From an uncultured Candidatus Saccharibacteria bacterium (GTDB lineage Bacteria; Patescibacteriota; Saccharimonadia; Saccharimonadales; Saccharimonadaceae): a stretch of 64,000 nucleotides of DNA. The translations under genes were made by a program, and so were the position numbers. The DNA lies in assembly GCA_937898545.1 (NCBI GenBank), contig CALEJV010000005.1, positions 1 through 64,000 on the forward strand, in the 5' to 3' direction. This document shows positions 1 to 8,723 of this stretch, in pieces. Positions within the stretch are counted from its first letter, which is position 1, and the number at the start of each line of letters is the position of its first letter. Below the pieces are notes generated by a model. It worked only from the letters and a program-made list of their open reading frames with translations, ran no database searches and had not been told where the DNA came from.

Positions 1-47
1 GAGATGTAGAGAGGTCTCGTGGGCTCGGAGATGTGTATAAGAGACAG
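1..47 (+). other. Illumina Nextera adapter contamination
   Basis: Bases 1-5 (GAGAT) match the end of the P7 oligo, 6-13 (GTAGAGAG) match the adapter form of Nextera i7 index N707, and 14-47 match the Nextera read-2 transposase adapter, ending in the 19-bp Tn5 mosaic end at 29-47. This is library DNA, not genome. It marks a contig end, so anything read across it is unreliable. The match is from memory of the published adapter sequences. Confidence 0.95.
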
Positions 48-1417
48 GGTCAGGACGGCGTCGGGGGTCCGTGCGGTGCAGATTGTGCACTCCTCCCGGA
101 AGGGGGCGCGCAGCATCGAGCACATTGGCTCGGCCCATGATGACGCTGAGCTGGCGGTGCTCAAGGAGGTCGCCAGGCAACGGCTCAACGCCGGCCAGCT
201 CAGCTTCGACCTGCTGGGCCTGAACAGTGAGAACGACGCAGGTTCTGCGCCGCAGGAACCGGCTGGGACGGGGTGCGTGGCACCTATCACCTACCGAGGC
301 GGGCCTGTCACCGGTGTCCTACGCGACAGTCAAGCGTCATCTGCCCAGCTACGCCGCTGAGGACTTCACCCGGAACCTGTCACGCCTGCTGGCCGGGTAC
401 GCCCGCATCGGCCGGGCCTCGCTGGTCCTGTTCGACGCGTATGACCCTGTACTTTGAGACCGACAAGGCCGACGGCTTTCGCGAGCCGGGCTTGTCCAAG
501 GAAAGACGCCTGGAGCCGCAGATCACGGTAGGGCTGCTCACCGACGAGACAGGGTTCCCTCTGCGGGCCGGGACCTTCGAGGGCAACAAGGCCGAGACCG
601 CCACCATGATCCCGATGATCAACGACTTCATGGACGCCTACGACCTCGACGACGTGGTGGTCGTGGCTGACGCCGGGATGATCAGCGCCGCCAACAAGCA
701 GGCCCTGGAGAGGGCCGGTCTGTCCTACGTGCTGGGCTCACGCACCTCACGCGTCCCCCACGTGATCAGCTCCTGGCACGACAACCACCCCGACCAGGAC
801 GTCCCCGACGGGCTGACCCCGAGTCCCAGCCCTGGCCCGCCGGCCCCAGTGACCAGCGCCGCGACGAGACCATCTACTACCGCTACAGCGCCGACAGAGC
901 CCGACGCACCCTACGCGGGATCGACACCCAGGTCGCCAAGGCCGAGAAAGCCGTCGCAGGAAAGATCCCCGTCAAGCGCAACCGCTTCGTGCACCTGTCC
1001 GGCGCCACCCGGAGCATCAACCGCGACCTGGAGAAAAGGGCCCGCACCCTGGCCGGGTGGAAGGGCTACGTCACCAACCTGCCCAACCCCGACCCCGAGA
1101 CAGTCATCAGCGCCTACCACCGCCTGTACAACATCGAGAAGTCCTTCCGCATGTCCAAGTCCGACCTGCGAGCACGCCCCATCTACCACCACCTGCGCCA
1201 GTCCATCGAGGCCCACCTGACCATCGTCACCGCAGCCCTTGCCATGGCCCGCTGGCTGGAGACCACCACCGGCTGGTCCATCAGACGCCTAATCACCACC
1301 GCACGCCGCTACCGCACCATCACCATCAACATCGCCGGACACACCCTCACAGCCGCTGACCCCCTCCCGCCCGACCTCACCCAAGCCCTCCACAACATCC
1401 ACCACGACACTAAATGA
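48..1417 (+). pseudogene. IS1634-family transposase, frameshifted
   Basis: DDE transposase remains are spread over three frames. Frame 1 (48 to about 240) has the N-terminal part with IEHIGSAHDDAEL. Frame 2 (about 300-455) continues with VSYATVKRHLPSYAAEDF and SLVLFDAYD. Frame 3 (about 450-830) carries the core with LYFETDKADGFREPG, EGNKAETATM and VVVADAGMIS. Frame 2 resumes to the TGA at 1415 with VKRNRFVHLSG, KGYVTNLPNP and NIEKSFRMSKSDL. At least three frame changes and a small gap mean no intact protein is made. The family call rests on these recognisable blocks; the exact IS is not determined. Confidence 0.85.
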
Positions 1418-1435
1418 GCCAACTCAGGTTGAACG
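48..1435 (+). mobile_element. Truncated IS1634-type insertion sequence
   Basis: A GC-rich block, unlike the roughly 50% GC DNA after about 1440, that contains a decayed transposase and stops shortly after its stop codon near the motif TGAGCCAACTCAGG. The left end is missing because the contig begins inside the element. The composition resembles high-GC Actinobacteria, the usual hosts of Saccharibacteria, so transfer from a host is possible. Because adapter sequence is joined to it, a chimeric assembly is equally possible. Confidence 0.7.
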
Positions 1436-1529
1436 TTTCATGTCATTAATTCAAAATATGATGGTTGCTGACGTTTACTCGATTCACCGGCAGCTCACTC
1501 CACGTAGTGAATCAGTTGCCGGGTATGCG

Positions 1530-1925
1530 TCACCCATGTTCACGAAGCCACTTCAGAATGCCACGACCATCCGTGATTTCATCGGTATCAGTCCATTCCG
1601 TGCCGTCATCGTCGCGAACATGTGTCTCACGACGGATGCCGACGCCGTCTTCCATGAAGGTATCGGTCGTCGTTTCTATCCGCCGGTAGTATCCGTCTGA
1701 CGACCAGTCCTTCCAGGAGTGTTCCCGAATCGTGCTGGTACCCGCATAACTGCCGTAGTCATCGACAAAGTCGCTCAGCTCCTGGGCTTCGTCGTCGCTG
1801 AGCCTCGTGGACGAAATATCGATGCGCTCTGAAATCTTGTCACGAAGCCGCTTCTTCTTACCGCGATCCATTAACCGCTCCTGCCCGTCCTGTGCATATT
1901 CAAGCCAGACGCCGAGGTCTGGCAT
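1530..1925 (-). CDS. Hypothetical acidic protein next to Gabija genes
   Basis: I do not recognise this 131-residue protein. It is strongly charged, with a basic patch (RGKKKRLRDK, near residue 22) followed by an acidic half rich in Asp and Thr, and has no membrane segment or signal peptide. A TATAAT-like box lies about 14 nt before the ATG at 1925, so it may have its own promoter. It lies 172 bp downstream of gajB on the same strand, between the defence genes and the IS remnant. It could be an accessory defence gene or an unrelated passenger. Confidence 0.55.
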   Translation of the reverse strand: MPDLGVWLEYAQDGQERLMDRGKKKRLRDKISERIDISSTRLSDDEAQELSDFVDDYGSYAGTSTIREHSWKDWSSDGYYRRIETTTDTFMEDGVGIRRETHVRDDDGTEWTDTDEITDGRGILKWLREHG

Positions 1926-2097
1926 TGGGTGACTTGATTATAGTAGCGCTGTACAGCAAGTCTCCACTTCGTTAGCCAAATCGCATTTTAAATGCTTTGT
2001 TCCGGTCGCCGTCATAGCAAAACCGCTTCCACCATATCTACTTACCAGCCGGCGACTTCATGCTTATTTTCTGTTGACTGGCCTCATATCCCCTGAA

Positions 2098-3801
2098 TCA
2101 CCTCTCTGCGATAGCCTTCCAATCGGCTTCTGTAAGCCAGTCATGGATCTGCTGACGATCACATATTACCGCAGGAAGCAAGTTGGTCAGAAACCGCGAC
2201 TGTCGTTTGTTCGGAATGAAATCACCAGGTATAACAGAGCTCGAAGTCACAAGCACCCCATGCCGTGCCCTAGAGAGCATAACAGCAAGCGTCCGAGCTT
2301 CCTCACCCATCATGGCAGAATTATCGCCAGCCTGTATCGCTTGGTAGCTGGGTAGGTAGTCTTCCTCAAGACCAATGACCACCATCCAATCAAACTGCTG
2401 GCCCTTACCAGCGTGGCCAGTAAGCAGATGTACTCCAGCGCGAGTGATGAGTGAATCGTTGTCACCAATTTGAATGCGCTTCTGGATAGTATCTGGACTT
2501 AGATCCTTCTGCAAGAGATCCAAGCACCAGTCGACCGCACTCGAGAGTGCGGTTCGCTCATCGGGATCTTGCTCATTGTTAAAAGCAACGGCTTGACGAA
2601 GGAATGCCAGCTGATCATCTGCACTGTGGAACTCGGACAACGACAGCCCTCTCAACATGCTGCGAATCTTCTGCGCTATAGACTTATCGAGTACGCCGTC
2701 ATCCCAAATACAGTATGGGAGACCACTAGCTGCGATTGTTTCGTCGACAAGTTGGCGTCTCCGCTTAAGGCGTGCAGAAATGCCGATTCGTTGCTGCGGC
2801 GCCCGTTCAAGAAACAAGATACCTTCGCAAAGTTGTGTGATATAACGAGCTTCTTCGTGCGCATTGTTAAAACGCAAGATTCCTGCCAGGCCACCGCTTG
2901 GCCATGAAACTGGGTCAGCTGCCGTCAGCGTCTGCCCACCAGTCAGACTATTGAGCGAGTTAACCGCAGTCAGAACAGCTGGCGACGAGCGGAATGACTC
3001 GGCAAACTCGATGGTTTCAGAGCATTCGGTTTCTAGTTCTTTCTTGACGTACTCAGGCTGAGCGCCGGCAAAGGCGTAGATCCCCTGAGCTAGGTCGCCT
3101 GCATAGGTGGTCTTCTTGTAGCCAATGCGTTGGACGATCCGCAGTTGCTGTGGCGTCAAGTCCTGGAATTCGTCGACGATGATCGCCCCAAAGTGCCGCT
3201 GGTAGAGCGCTGCCACCTCATCGTTGGCAAGGATCAACTCAGCAAGCCTCGGCAGATCATCGTAGGTCAAGCGGCCCTCGGCTTGGCGCTGCTCTTCAAT
3301 CATCAATGCGTACTGATTACCCGAACGCTGAAGTTCTACCAGAACTTCCTTATCAGTCAGTCCTTGGCGCTTTGCAGAGCTAATATCGCTCTTTACGTTG
3401 TTACTCAATCCTTTAAGATTTAATGCACGACAACGTTCACCTACCCAATCGCTCTGCGGCATCGTCAACGTCTTCGGGTCAAGACCAATAACATTGCTAT
3501 GAGCTTGGATGATCCTGGCGGAGAGCCCATGGAAGTTGCACACGGTGACCGTCTCACGCATCTCGCGTGGCGTGAGGTAGCGACGCAAGCGGTCGTGCAT
3601 GTTGTCACGTGCACGATTAGTGAAGGTCGTTACCAGAATACGCTGCGGTGCCTTAACGGCCTGTCGATTGAGCAGGCCTTTCACGCGCAATGCCAAGGTC
3701 TCCGTCTTACCACAACCAGCAGGTGCGATGATGAGGAGCGAAAGCCCTTCGTGATCTAGGACTTGCGCCTGTTTTGGCGTTATGTCTAGCACTTCAGGCA
3801 C
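2098..3801 (-). CDS. gajB: GajB-like UvrD/PcrA superfamily 1 helicase
   Basis: A 567-residue SF1A helicase. Motif I is APAGCGKT (residues 26-33), motif II VDEFQDLTPQQ (near 210), motif III TYAGDLAQGIYAF, and the late motifs HAGKGQQFDWMVV and LAVMLSRARHGVLV are present. The GTG start at 3801 lies inside the last codons of the OLD-type nuclease gene, an 8-base overlap that implies coupled translation. A short UvrD-like helicase directly after an OLD nuclease is the Gabija layout, in which GajB works with GajA against phage DNA. Without the neighbour it would be called a generic UvrD helicase. It has no chromosomal-repair neighbours. Confidence 0.82.
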   Translation of the reverse strand: MPEVLDITPKQAQVLDHEGLSLLIIAPAGCGKTETLALRVKGLLNRQAVKAPQRILVTTFTNRARDNMHDRLRRYLTPREMRETVTVCNFHGLSARIIQAHSNVIGLDPKTLTMPQSDWVGERCRALNLKGLSNNVKSDISSAKRQGLTDKEVLVELQRSGNQYALMIEEQRQAEGRLTYDDLPRLAELILANDEVAALYQRHFGAIIVDEFQDLTPQQLRIVQRIGYKKTTYAGDLAQGIYAFAGAQPEYVKKELETECSETIEFAESFRSSPAVLTAVNSLNSLTGGQTLTAADPVSWPSGGLAGILRFNNAHEEARYITQLCEGILFLERAPQQRIGISARLKRRRQLVDETIAASGLPYCIWDDGVLDKSIAQKIRSMLRGLSLSEFHSADDQLAFLRQAVAFNNEQDPDERTALSSAVDWCLDLLQKDLSPDTIQKRIQIGDNDSLITRAGVHLLTGHAGKGQQFDWMVVIGLEEDYLPSYQAIQAGDNSAMMGEEARTLAVMLSRARHGVLVTSSSVIPGDFIPNKRQSRFLTNLLPAVICDRQQIHDWLTEADWKAIAER

Positions 3802-5410
3802 TCTCGATGTTGTTGAGCAGATCCATGATGCTTTTTATTTCTGATGCGGAACTTTCATCGAGAAGTTGGCTTACAATTGACGCAGCTGCTACCTTATGAT
3901 TTGGGTGCCGCCTTGGTTTAAATCGACAAAATTCGGCGATGTCTTCATCAGTAATGGTGTTGTTATTGAACTTAGTTTTTAGCTCTTGTTGTTTCTTTGT
4001 TTCAAACATACCTGAAGATAATAACTCAGAAACGAGAGTGTTTCGATCAAGTGCCTGCACATATTCATCTTCGAGATCTTTTAGCGATACCCAAACGGAG
4101 TTTTGTTCGAATTCATCCTGTCGAATGTTGAGATACTTGGGGACATCAGGAACTGCATCTTCATCTATGAGTATCGACGTAGGAATATCGAACCCGTCTG
4201 CACCAAACAGACTCCACACGTGCTTCATATTCTTGCAACCACCTACCTCCATGATCGTCACCCCAAGACGATCTAGCTCACGCCCAGTAAGTTCTGCGAC
4301 TCGCTCGAGAACGATGCGATCCGATATGCCTTCTACAAATATGATATGGCGCGCTGTCAACGGCTCCAGTTTATCTTTGACCCACCAGGTGAGTATCAGC
4401 CGCTGATCGTTGTTGAGTAGCCCCTGCGCCGGCTGAACAACTTTGCCATGGGCCTTGACAGAGACAATGCACTCAGGATCAAACGCACTCACAATATCCG
4501 GCGAGTGCGTCGCGATGATCTTTTGATTTCTCCCATTCTTCAACAGCCGCGCTAAACTACGCTGACTGCTAGGATGGAGATGAATCTCGGGTTCGTCGAT
4601 GGCGACGACATTCGCGCCATTCGAGATCAGGTCGTACAAAGCAATTGCATAGATGGCACGCTTACCGTCCGATTGCTCACTGATCGACTTATCGTTGACA
4701 TGAAGCCGCACACCGTCCAGCACTTTGTTGTCAGCAGCAGCCCCAGGAACAAAAGTCAGATCGTTTTGTGCAACTCTCTCTGGCAAGGCCGTACTGAGCT
4801 GTTCAGACATCCTCTCCCGAAGTTTAGTGAGTACATTTGAGCACTGGAGCTGGCCACGAATCGCGTCGATCAAGCCATCAAAGTCGGCTTGCTCGTCGCC
4901 AAGTTCGACACCAGCCAGCACGTCATCAAATAGAGAATGGCGATCGTCACTCATATTTCGGGCACGATCGTTGGCGTTGAGCAGTGTCCATCCGATCGCT
5001 TGGAGTTGGTTGCGTGAGATCTGTCGTCCGGTGTTCTTGTTCGGTGCAGTGCGCGTTATCGAAAGCGTCTCATTGTCGTCAAAGCTGGCTTCAAGACGGA
5101 TCGTGAGTGTCTGCTCTTTCTCACCGTTTGGGTCAACCGTGATCTCATCGGGAAATAATGCTTGTTCGGTATTCGAGAACTCACAAAGATCAGCTTCGAC
5201 AACAAAGGGCCGTCCCGATTCGCGAAGATCCTCAGGTGTGATCTGGTTGTACAGCTGCCCGGTGCTAGCACCTAGCAAGAGGTCAAGGCAGCGCAACAGC
5301 GACGACTTGCCGACGTCATTTGGGCCAATAAGCACCATGTGCTGGCGAACCTCCAGTTCAAGATCCTGGAGACGGCGGTGGTTTTCGACTTTAATTCGCG
5401 TGAGACGCAT
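3794..5410 (-). CDS. gajA: GajA-like OLD-family ATPase/TOPRIM nuclease
   Basis: A 538-residue class 2 OLD nuclease. The N-terminal ABC-type ATPase begins MRLTRIKVENHRRL, with Walker A GPNDVGKSS at residues 29-37. A later half carries AIDEPEIHLHPSSQRSL (signature plus Walker B) and the switch His in IATHSPDIV. The C-terminal TOPRIM domain shows FVEGISDRIVLE, the GGCKNM stretch and LIDEDA, supplying the metal-binding Glu and Asp residues. GajA of Gabija is about 580 residues, so this is near full length. An AAAGGAAC Shine-Dalgarno precedes the ATG at 5410. It is the first gene of a two-gene operon with gajB and a likely nucleotide-sensing anti-phage endonuclease. Confidence 0.84.
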   Translation of the reverse strand: MRLTRIKVENHRRLQDLELEVRQHMVLIGPNDVGKSSLLRCLDLLLGASTGQLYNQITPEDLRESGRPFVVEADLCEFSNTEQALFPDEITVDPNGEKEQTLTIRLEASFDDNETLSITRTAPNKNTGRQISRNQLQAIGWTLLNANDRARNMSDDRHSLFDDVLAGVELGDEQADFDGLIDAIRGQLQCSNVLTKLRERMSEQLSTALPERVAQNDLTFVPGAAADNKVLDGVRLHVNDKSISEQSDGKRAIYAIALYDLISNGANVVAIDEPEIHLHPSSQRSLARLLKNGRNQKIIATHSPDIVSAFDPECIVSVKAHGKVVQPAQGLLNNDQRLILTWWVKDKLEPLTARHIIFVEGISDRIVLERVAELTGRELDRLGVTIMEVGGCKNMKHVWSLFGADGFDIPTSILIDEDAVPDVPKYLNIRQDEFEQNSVWVSLKDLEDEYVQALDRNTLVSELLSSGMFETKKQQELKTKFNNNTITDEDIAEFCRFKPRRHPNHKVAAASIVSQLLDESSASEIKSIMDLLNNIESA

Positions 5411-5650
5411 AATGTTCCTTTATTTATTGATGTGCTTGAGGGAGCACCGAACACAGAGCGATTTATGTGACGCTTGTCCTTGTGTAAATCTCTCCATTGG
5501 TCGTCATTGTCCACGCATGAAGTAGCACACCGACAAGATAACGCTCCAGTAAGCCGCCCCTGTTGCGCCGTGACAAAACTGCAACATTCTGCGGCCCTGA
5601 GACACTAACCTTTCAAAGTGTACTATAAAAGTGCTAAAATTAATAATGTA

Positions 5651-6805
5651 ATGTCCGATGTCGAGCCATCTCCCTACCATCGCCTCCGTCGGCTCAAGGC
5701 CGCCCTGTTGGCCGTCTCCTTCACTCTGGCTGGCATCCTCCTCATGATGCTCAACGCGTGGCTGACTCCGCTGCAGCTGGGAAGTTGGCAGTGGCTGCGT
5801 GCCCTGCCGCTGGGCGAGCTGGGTGGGACGCTGTTTGGTGCGGGGCTGCTGTCGACGTTCTTCGAGTACACCTTCCGGCGGGATCAGGAGGCGCACACGC
5901 TGGCTCGCTTCCGCCAGATCATCCGCGAAGAGGCTCCAGCGATGCGCGATGCAGTGGTGGAGGGCTTCGCCATCCACCCAGAGGACTTGAAGCGCGTGGC
6001 CACGCCGGAGCTGCTGGACGACATCGCCGCCAACGTGATGGCCCTGCGCCTGGGCGATGAGCAGTTCGCCCGCGAGATCTACCGCGACATCCGCGACCAA
6101 GCCATCCGCGCCGCCGAGCGGTGGTACGACGTGGCGGTGCGCGTTCGGCTCTCTACTGCAGTAGAGAGGAGTACCGCAGGTACTCCTCTGTTCGACGTCA
6201 CCGTGGAGTGGGAATACACCACCATCCCCAGCAGTGCCACCCGGCGCTTCGCGTGCGTATTTGACCAAGATGAGTACAACGAGCTCCGCCAGGACGTCCC
6301 AGCCACCTCCACCTGGTTCATGGCACCACGCCCTGGCATGGACGCCCGCCACCGGGAGGCATACGAGCTGCTGGAGCTGACCGTCGATGGCCGGCCACAA
6401 CCCATCCGCCGCAGTACCCGTGCTACCGGCCAGACTTACAGCGTCGACCTGGACGAAGAAGCCAGGAGCGGCGAGCCAGTCCGTATCCGCCAGGTCCTCC
6501 GCACCATCACCCCACAGTGGAGCCACCGGCTGTACTTCGCCGTTGCGCAGCCGACACGGGGCTGGTCGCTACGCCTGGACTACACCGACACCAGCATTGC
6601 CGAAGTCCAGGTCAGTGACACGATGGCGACCACGCCGGCTTCCAGCGTCGTCCATTCGCCGGAGGCTGTACCAGGCAAGGAGATCACGGTCGAGACCTCT
6701 AGCTGGCTCCTCCCCCAATCTGGCGTGGCCTTCACGTGGGCAACCAACGACGAGCTGCCCCAGACCAAGCAGCCTGAGGCAGTCGCCTCCTCGAGAGAGG
6801 GATAG
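5651..6805 (+). CDS. Hypothetical membrane-anchored protein, GC-rich
   Basis: A 384-residue protein from the ATG at 5651; a longer in-frame ATG at 5618 is less likely. Two hydrophobic segments near the N-terminus (LLAVSFTLAGILLMML and the LGELGGTLFGAGLLSTFFEY stretch) anchor it, followed by a soluble part of about 300 residues with an Asp/Arg-rich helical region and a later beta-rich region. I recognise no family. The gene is markedly richer in GC than flanking DNA and resembles actinobacterial coding sequence, so acquisition is likely. Two adjacent perfect hairpins lie inside it at 6149-6188. Confidence 0.6.
   Translation: MSDVEPSPYHRLRRLKAALLAVSFTLAGILLMMLNAWLTPLQLGSWQWLRALPLGELGGTLFGAGLLSTFFEYTFRRDQEAHTLARFRQIIREEAPAMRDAVVEGFAIHPEDLKRVATPELLDDIAANVMALRLGDEQFAREIYRDIRDQAIRAAERWYDVAVRVRLSTAVERSTAGTPLFDVTVEWEYTTIPSSATRRFACVFDQDEYNELRQDVPATSTWFMAPRPGMDARHREAYELLELTVDGRPQPIRRSTRATGQTYSVDLDEEARSGEPVRIRQVLRTITPQWSHRLYFAVAQPTRGWSLRLDYTDTSIAEVQVSDTMATTPASSVVHSPEAVPGKEITVETSSWLLPQSGVAFTWATNDELPQTKQPEAVASSREG
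6149..6188. repeat. Double hairpin inside a coding region
   Basis: A 20-bp perfect palindrome (6149-6168, centre TGCA) is followed, with a 3-base overlap, by a stem of two 10-base arms (6166-6175 and 6179-6188) around GCA. The reading frame stays open through it (residues STAVERSTAGTP). Two perfect dyads side by side in coding DNA look like an inserted repeat or a binding site rather than chance. Confidence 0.55.
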
Positions 6806-6943
6806 TTGCTAGAGATAGTCAGCTTCCGCCGTTCATCTCATCCACCTCCTCACCTGCTCGACCGCTACGGACAGCCACAGGATACATCGTCTTGAGATAC
6901 ATAGTCTCTGGATTGGGAGTCTTCGGCCGGTTGAGATGGAACC

Positions 6944-7195
6944 GTGCCTACCGACCGCAAGCCGCCGCTCTCACCAGCCACTGGTGAGTTCGGCCGGCGT
7001 GTGCGCGCTCGCCGCGAGCAGCTGGGCCTGTCGCAGGAGAAGCTGGCCGAGCGCACCACCCTGCACTGGTCGTACATCGGCCAGGTCGAACGCGGCCAAC
7101 GCAACCTCAGCCTCCACAACATCCTCCGCATCGCCCACGCCCTCGACACCGACGCCGGTGGGTTGGTGAGTGGGTTGGAGGTGTCGCCAAGTTGA
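6944..7195 (+). CDS. XRE-family helix-turn-helix regulator
   Basis: An 83-residue DNA-binding protein starting at GTG 6944. The HTH_3 fold runs over residues 15-75: FGRRVRARREQLGLSQEKLAERT, then WSYIGQVERGQRNLSLHNILRIAHALD. There is no second domain. It resembles short phage or plasmid-type repressors and the GC-rich regulators of Actinobacteria. It lies between the membrane protein and a double-HTH gene in the GC-rich block, so it may control that block. No clear Shine-Dalgarno is visible. Confidence 0.78.
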   Translation: MPTDRKPPLSPATGEFGRRVRARREQLGLSQEKLAERTTLHWSYIGQVERGQRNLSLHNILRIAHALDTDAGGLVSGLEVSPS

Positions 7196-7244
7196 CCTTG
7201 AATGATCTTCAAGGCTGACGGCACCGCTCTCACCGCAGTTGCCA

Positions 7245-7820
7245 TCACTCCTCGCGAGCAGCCGCCAAGTGGCGCCCGATGGTCATGCCACTGAAACCCA
7301 GCCGCTCGGCGATCTCAGCGATGGTCAGGCCCTGCTGGCGGAGGAGGATCGCCTGAGCACGGTCTTCGTCAGTGAAGCGGTGGCTGCGCTCCAGCCCTGC
7401 CTGCCCGCGCAGCCGGTAGACCGTCGAGCGGTTGACACCCGTCTGCCGGACGATCTCCTTGACTGGGACGCCGGCGCGGTACAGGTCGACCACCTGCTGG
7501 CGCTGCTCGGGCGTGAGAGGCCGGAACTTCGTCTGCTTGATGCGGCCAACCGTGCGCGGCGACCGTGACGCTGTGTCGGGCGCATCACTCTCACCGTTCG
7601 GCCGCTCCCCCACGCTGGTGGCTGGTGTGATGCATCGTCGTTGCAGGGGCTCGTTTACTGGCTCTGCCGCATCTGGCCCGGGAGAGGCCCCGGGCTCGTC
7701 CGCATCGCCCACCGTGCCATCCGACCCGTCAGTAGCCGGCGGATGCGCTACATTGGGGCCGGTACACACCTGGCCGCCCTCACCGGCGGCCAGCTTCCTT
7801 CGGAAGTCCAGCAGCACCAT
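7245..7820 (-). CDS. Protein with two resolvase-type HTH domains
   Basis: A 191-residue protein with a low-complexity first half rich in Pro, Gly, Asp and Ala, and two successive helix-turn-helix units. The first is LTPEQRQQVVDLYRAGVPVKEIVRQTGVNRSTVYR and the second FTDEDRAQAILLRQQGLTIAEIAERLGFSGMTIGRHL. These resemble the C-terminal HTH of Hin-type resolvases or IS helper proteins, but the catalytic serine-recombinase domain is absent. The gene is GC-rich and converges on the XRE gene. It may be a transposition helper, a truncated recombinase or a regulator of the island. Confidence 0.6.
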   Translation of the reverse strand: MVLLDFRRKLAAGEGGQVCTGPNVAHPPATDGSDGTVGDADEPGASPGPDAAEPVNEPLQRRCITPATSVGERPNGESDAPDTASRSPRTVGRIKQTKFRPLTPEQRQQVVDLYRAGVPVKEIVRQTGVNRSTVYRLRGQAGLERSHRFTDEDRAQAILLRQQGLTIAEIAERLGFSGMTIGRHLAAAREE

Positions 7821-7934
7821 CAGATTGTTAGAGTCAATGGTGCGGAGTTGTACCAGTTCTGTTCTATATCACCCAGCTTAGTCTGGGTTTCTTTATACGG
7901 CACTATTTACTATTCATTTTGTGGCCGCACCATA

Positions 7935-7968
7935 CAAAAAAGGGTTAGCACACCGCTAGCCCCTTTTG
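7935..7968 (-). terminator. Terminator of the TM2 gene
   Basis: On the minus strand a stem pairs AAAGGGGCTAGC with GCTAACCCTTT (one mismatch) around GGTGT and runs into six T. It lies about 30 nt beyond the stop codon of the TM2-domain gene. Confidence 0.6.
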
Positions 7969-7995
7969 TTACACTACCACCATAATAGCTATTAG

Positions 7996-8547
7996 TTAGC
8001 GAGAATAATAGTATGTCGATGACCGCATCGGCCTAGTTGTGTTTGTTGTGTCCCACAGCACAACCACCCCAGCTGCCAGCAAGATCAAGAAGACAACAAT
8101 AGCCACTGCCGCCAAGATAAGGCCAACAATATAGGCGATCTTAAGCCCCTGCGCCCACGTCTTGTCGCGCTCGGTCGCAACGTATGGCGTACCATTTGCA
8201 TCTGCTGTGGTACTCGTCAGCAAGAAGAAGTCGACGATACCCCAGACAGATAGGACAAACAGCCCCAACAGCGAAACAATATTAACATACGGCACAACTG
8301 ATGTTACCGTACAGCCCACTGCAATCCAAAAGCGGATTTTACCCAGCTCGTCGCCACGGTACCAACGAGCCAAGCCATACTGCCCCATAAACGCAGCGAG
8401 AGCGACAACCGCCAAGTAGTTGCGCGGCGAAGTATCGACCGGTGCAGCTGTGGCAGCTGGTACGACCGGTTGGCTGGCAGCTGGAGCTGTGTGCGATGCT
8501 GCCTCAGTTGGTGGTGTTGGTTGTACTGTAGGTTGTTCGTTTGCCAT
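7996..8547 (-). CDS. TM2 domain-containing membrane protein
   Basis: A 183-residue protein from the ATG at 8547, preceded by GGGAG; a longer frame to 8607 lacks such a site. After a Pro/Thr/Ala-rich N-terminal tail of about 40 residues comes a TM2-like domain: LAAFMGQYGLARWYRGDELGKIRFWIAVG, then a second hydrophobic stretch ending in GIVDFFLL. A third membrane segment (LILAAVAIVVFLILLAAGVV) lies near the C-terminus. TM2 proteins are small inner-membrane proteins of unknown biochemical role. It is a single-gene unit with its own terminator. Confidence 0.75.
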   Translation of the reverse strand: MANEQPTVQPTPPTEAASHTAPAASQPVVPAATAAPVDTSPRNYLAVVALAAFMGQYGLARWYRGDELGKIRFWIAVGCTVTSVVPYVNIVSLLGLFVLSVWGIVDFFLLTSTTADANGTPYVATERDKTWAQGLKIAYIVGLILAAVAIVVFLILLAAGVVVLWDTTNTTRPMRSSTYYYSR

Positions 8548-8658
8548 TGCTATTCTCCCGATTAAACTCTCTTGCCCCATGGTAATGCGTTTTTGGCAAA
8601 AAGACAAGCAAGCGCGAGCAGTGCAGTAAGAGAGACTTTTAATTCACTCCACGACCTC

Positions 8659-8688
8659 TTGACAGAACCCCAGGCTATCCGCTATAGT
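8659..8688 (+). promoter_or_regulatory. Promoter of tRNA-Lys
   Basis: TTGACA at 8659-8664 and TATAGT at 8683-8688 with an 18-base spacer, 35 nt before the mature tRNA. Confidence 0.75.
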
Positions 8689-8723
8689 AAAAGGGCTTTG
8701 CACGGGTAGTGCAAGCACGACAT

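Noticed and set aside
6149..6168. The palindrome contains GTAGAGAG, the same 8 bases as the Nextera index at 6-13.
   Set aside because: An 8-mer is expected about twice in 64 kb on both strands; no other adapter sequence is near.
5504..6526. Long minus-strand frame of 340 codons.
   Set aside because: Shadow of the GC-rich membrane-protein gene; low-complexity translation and no start signals.
6865..7248. Minus-strand frame of 127 codons over the XRE gene.
   Set aside because: Composition is that of an antisense shadow and the XRE frame is clearly real.
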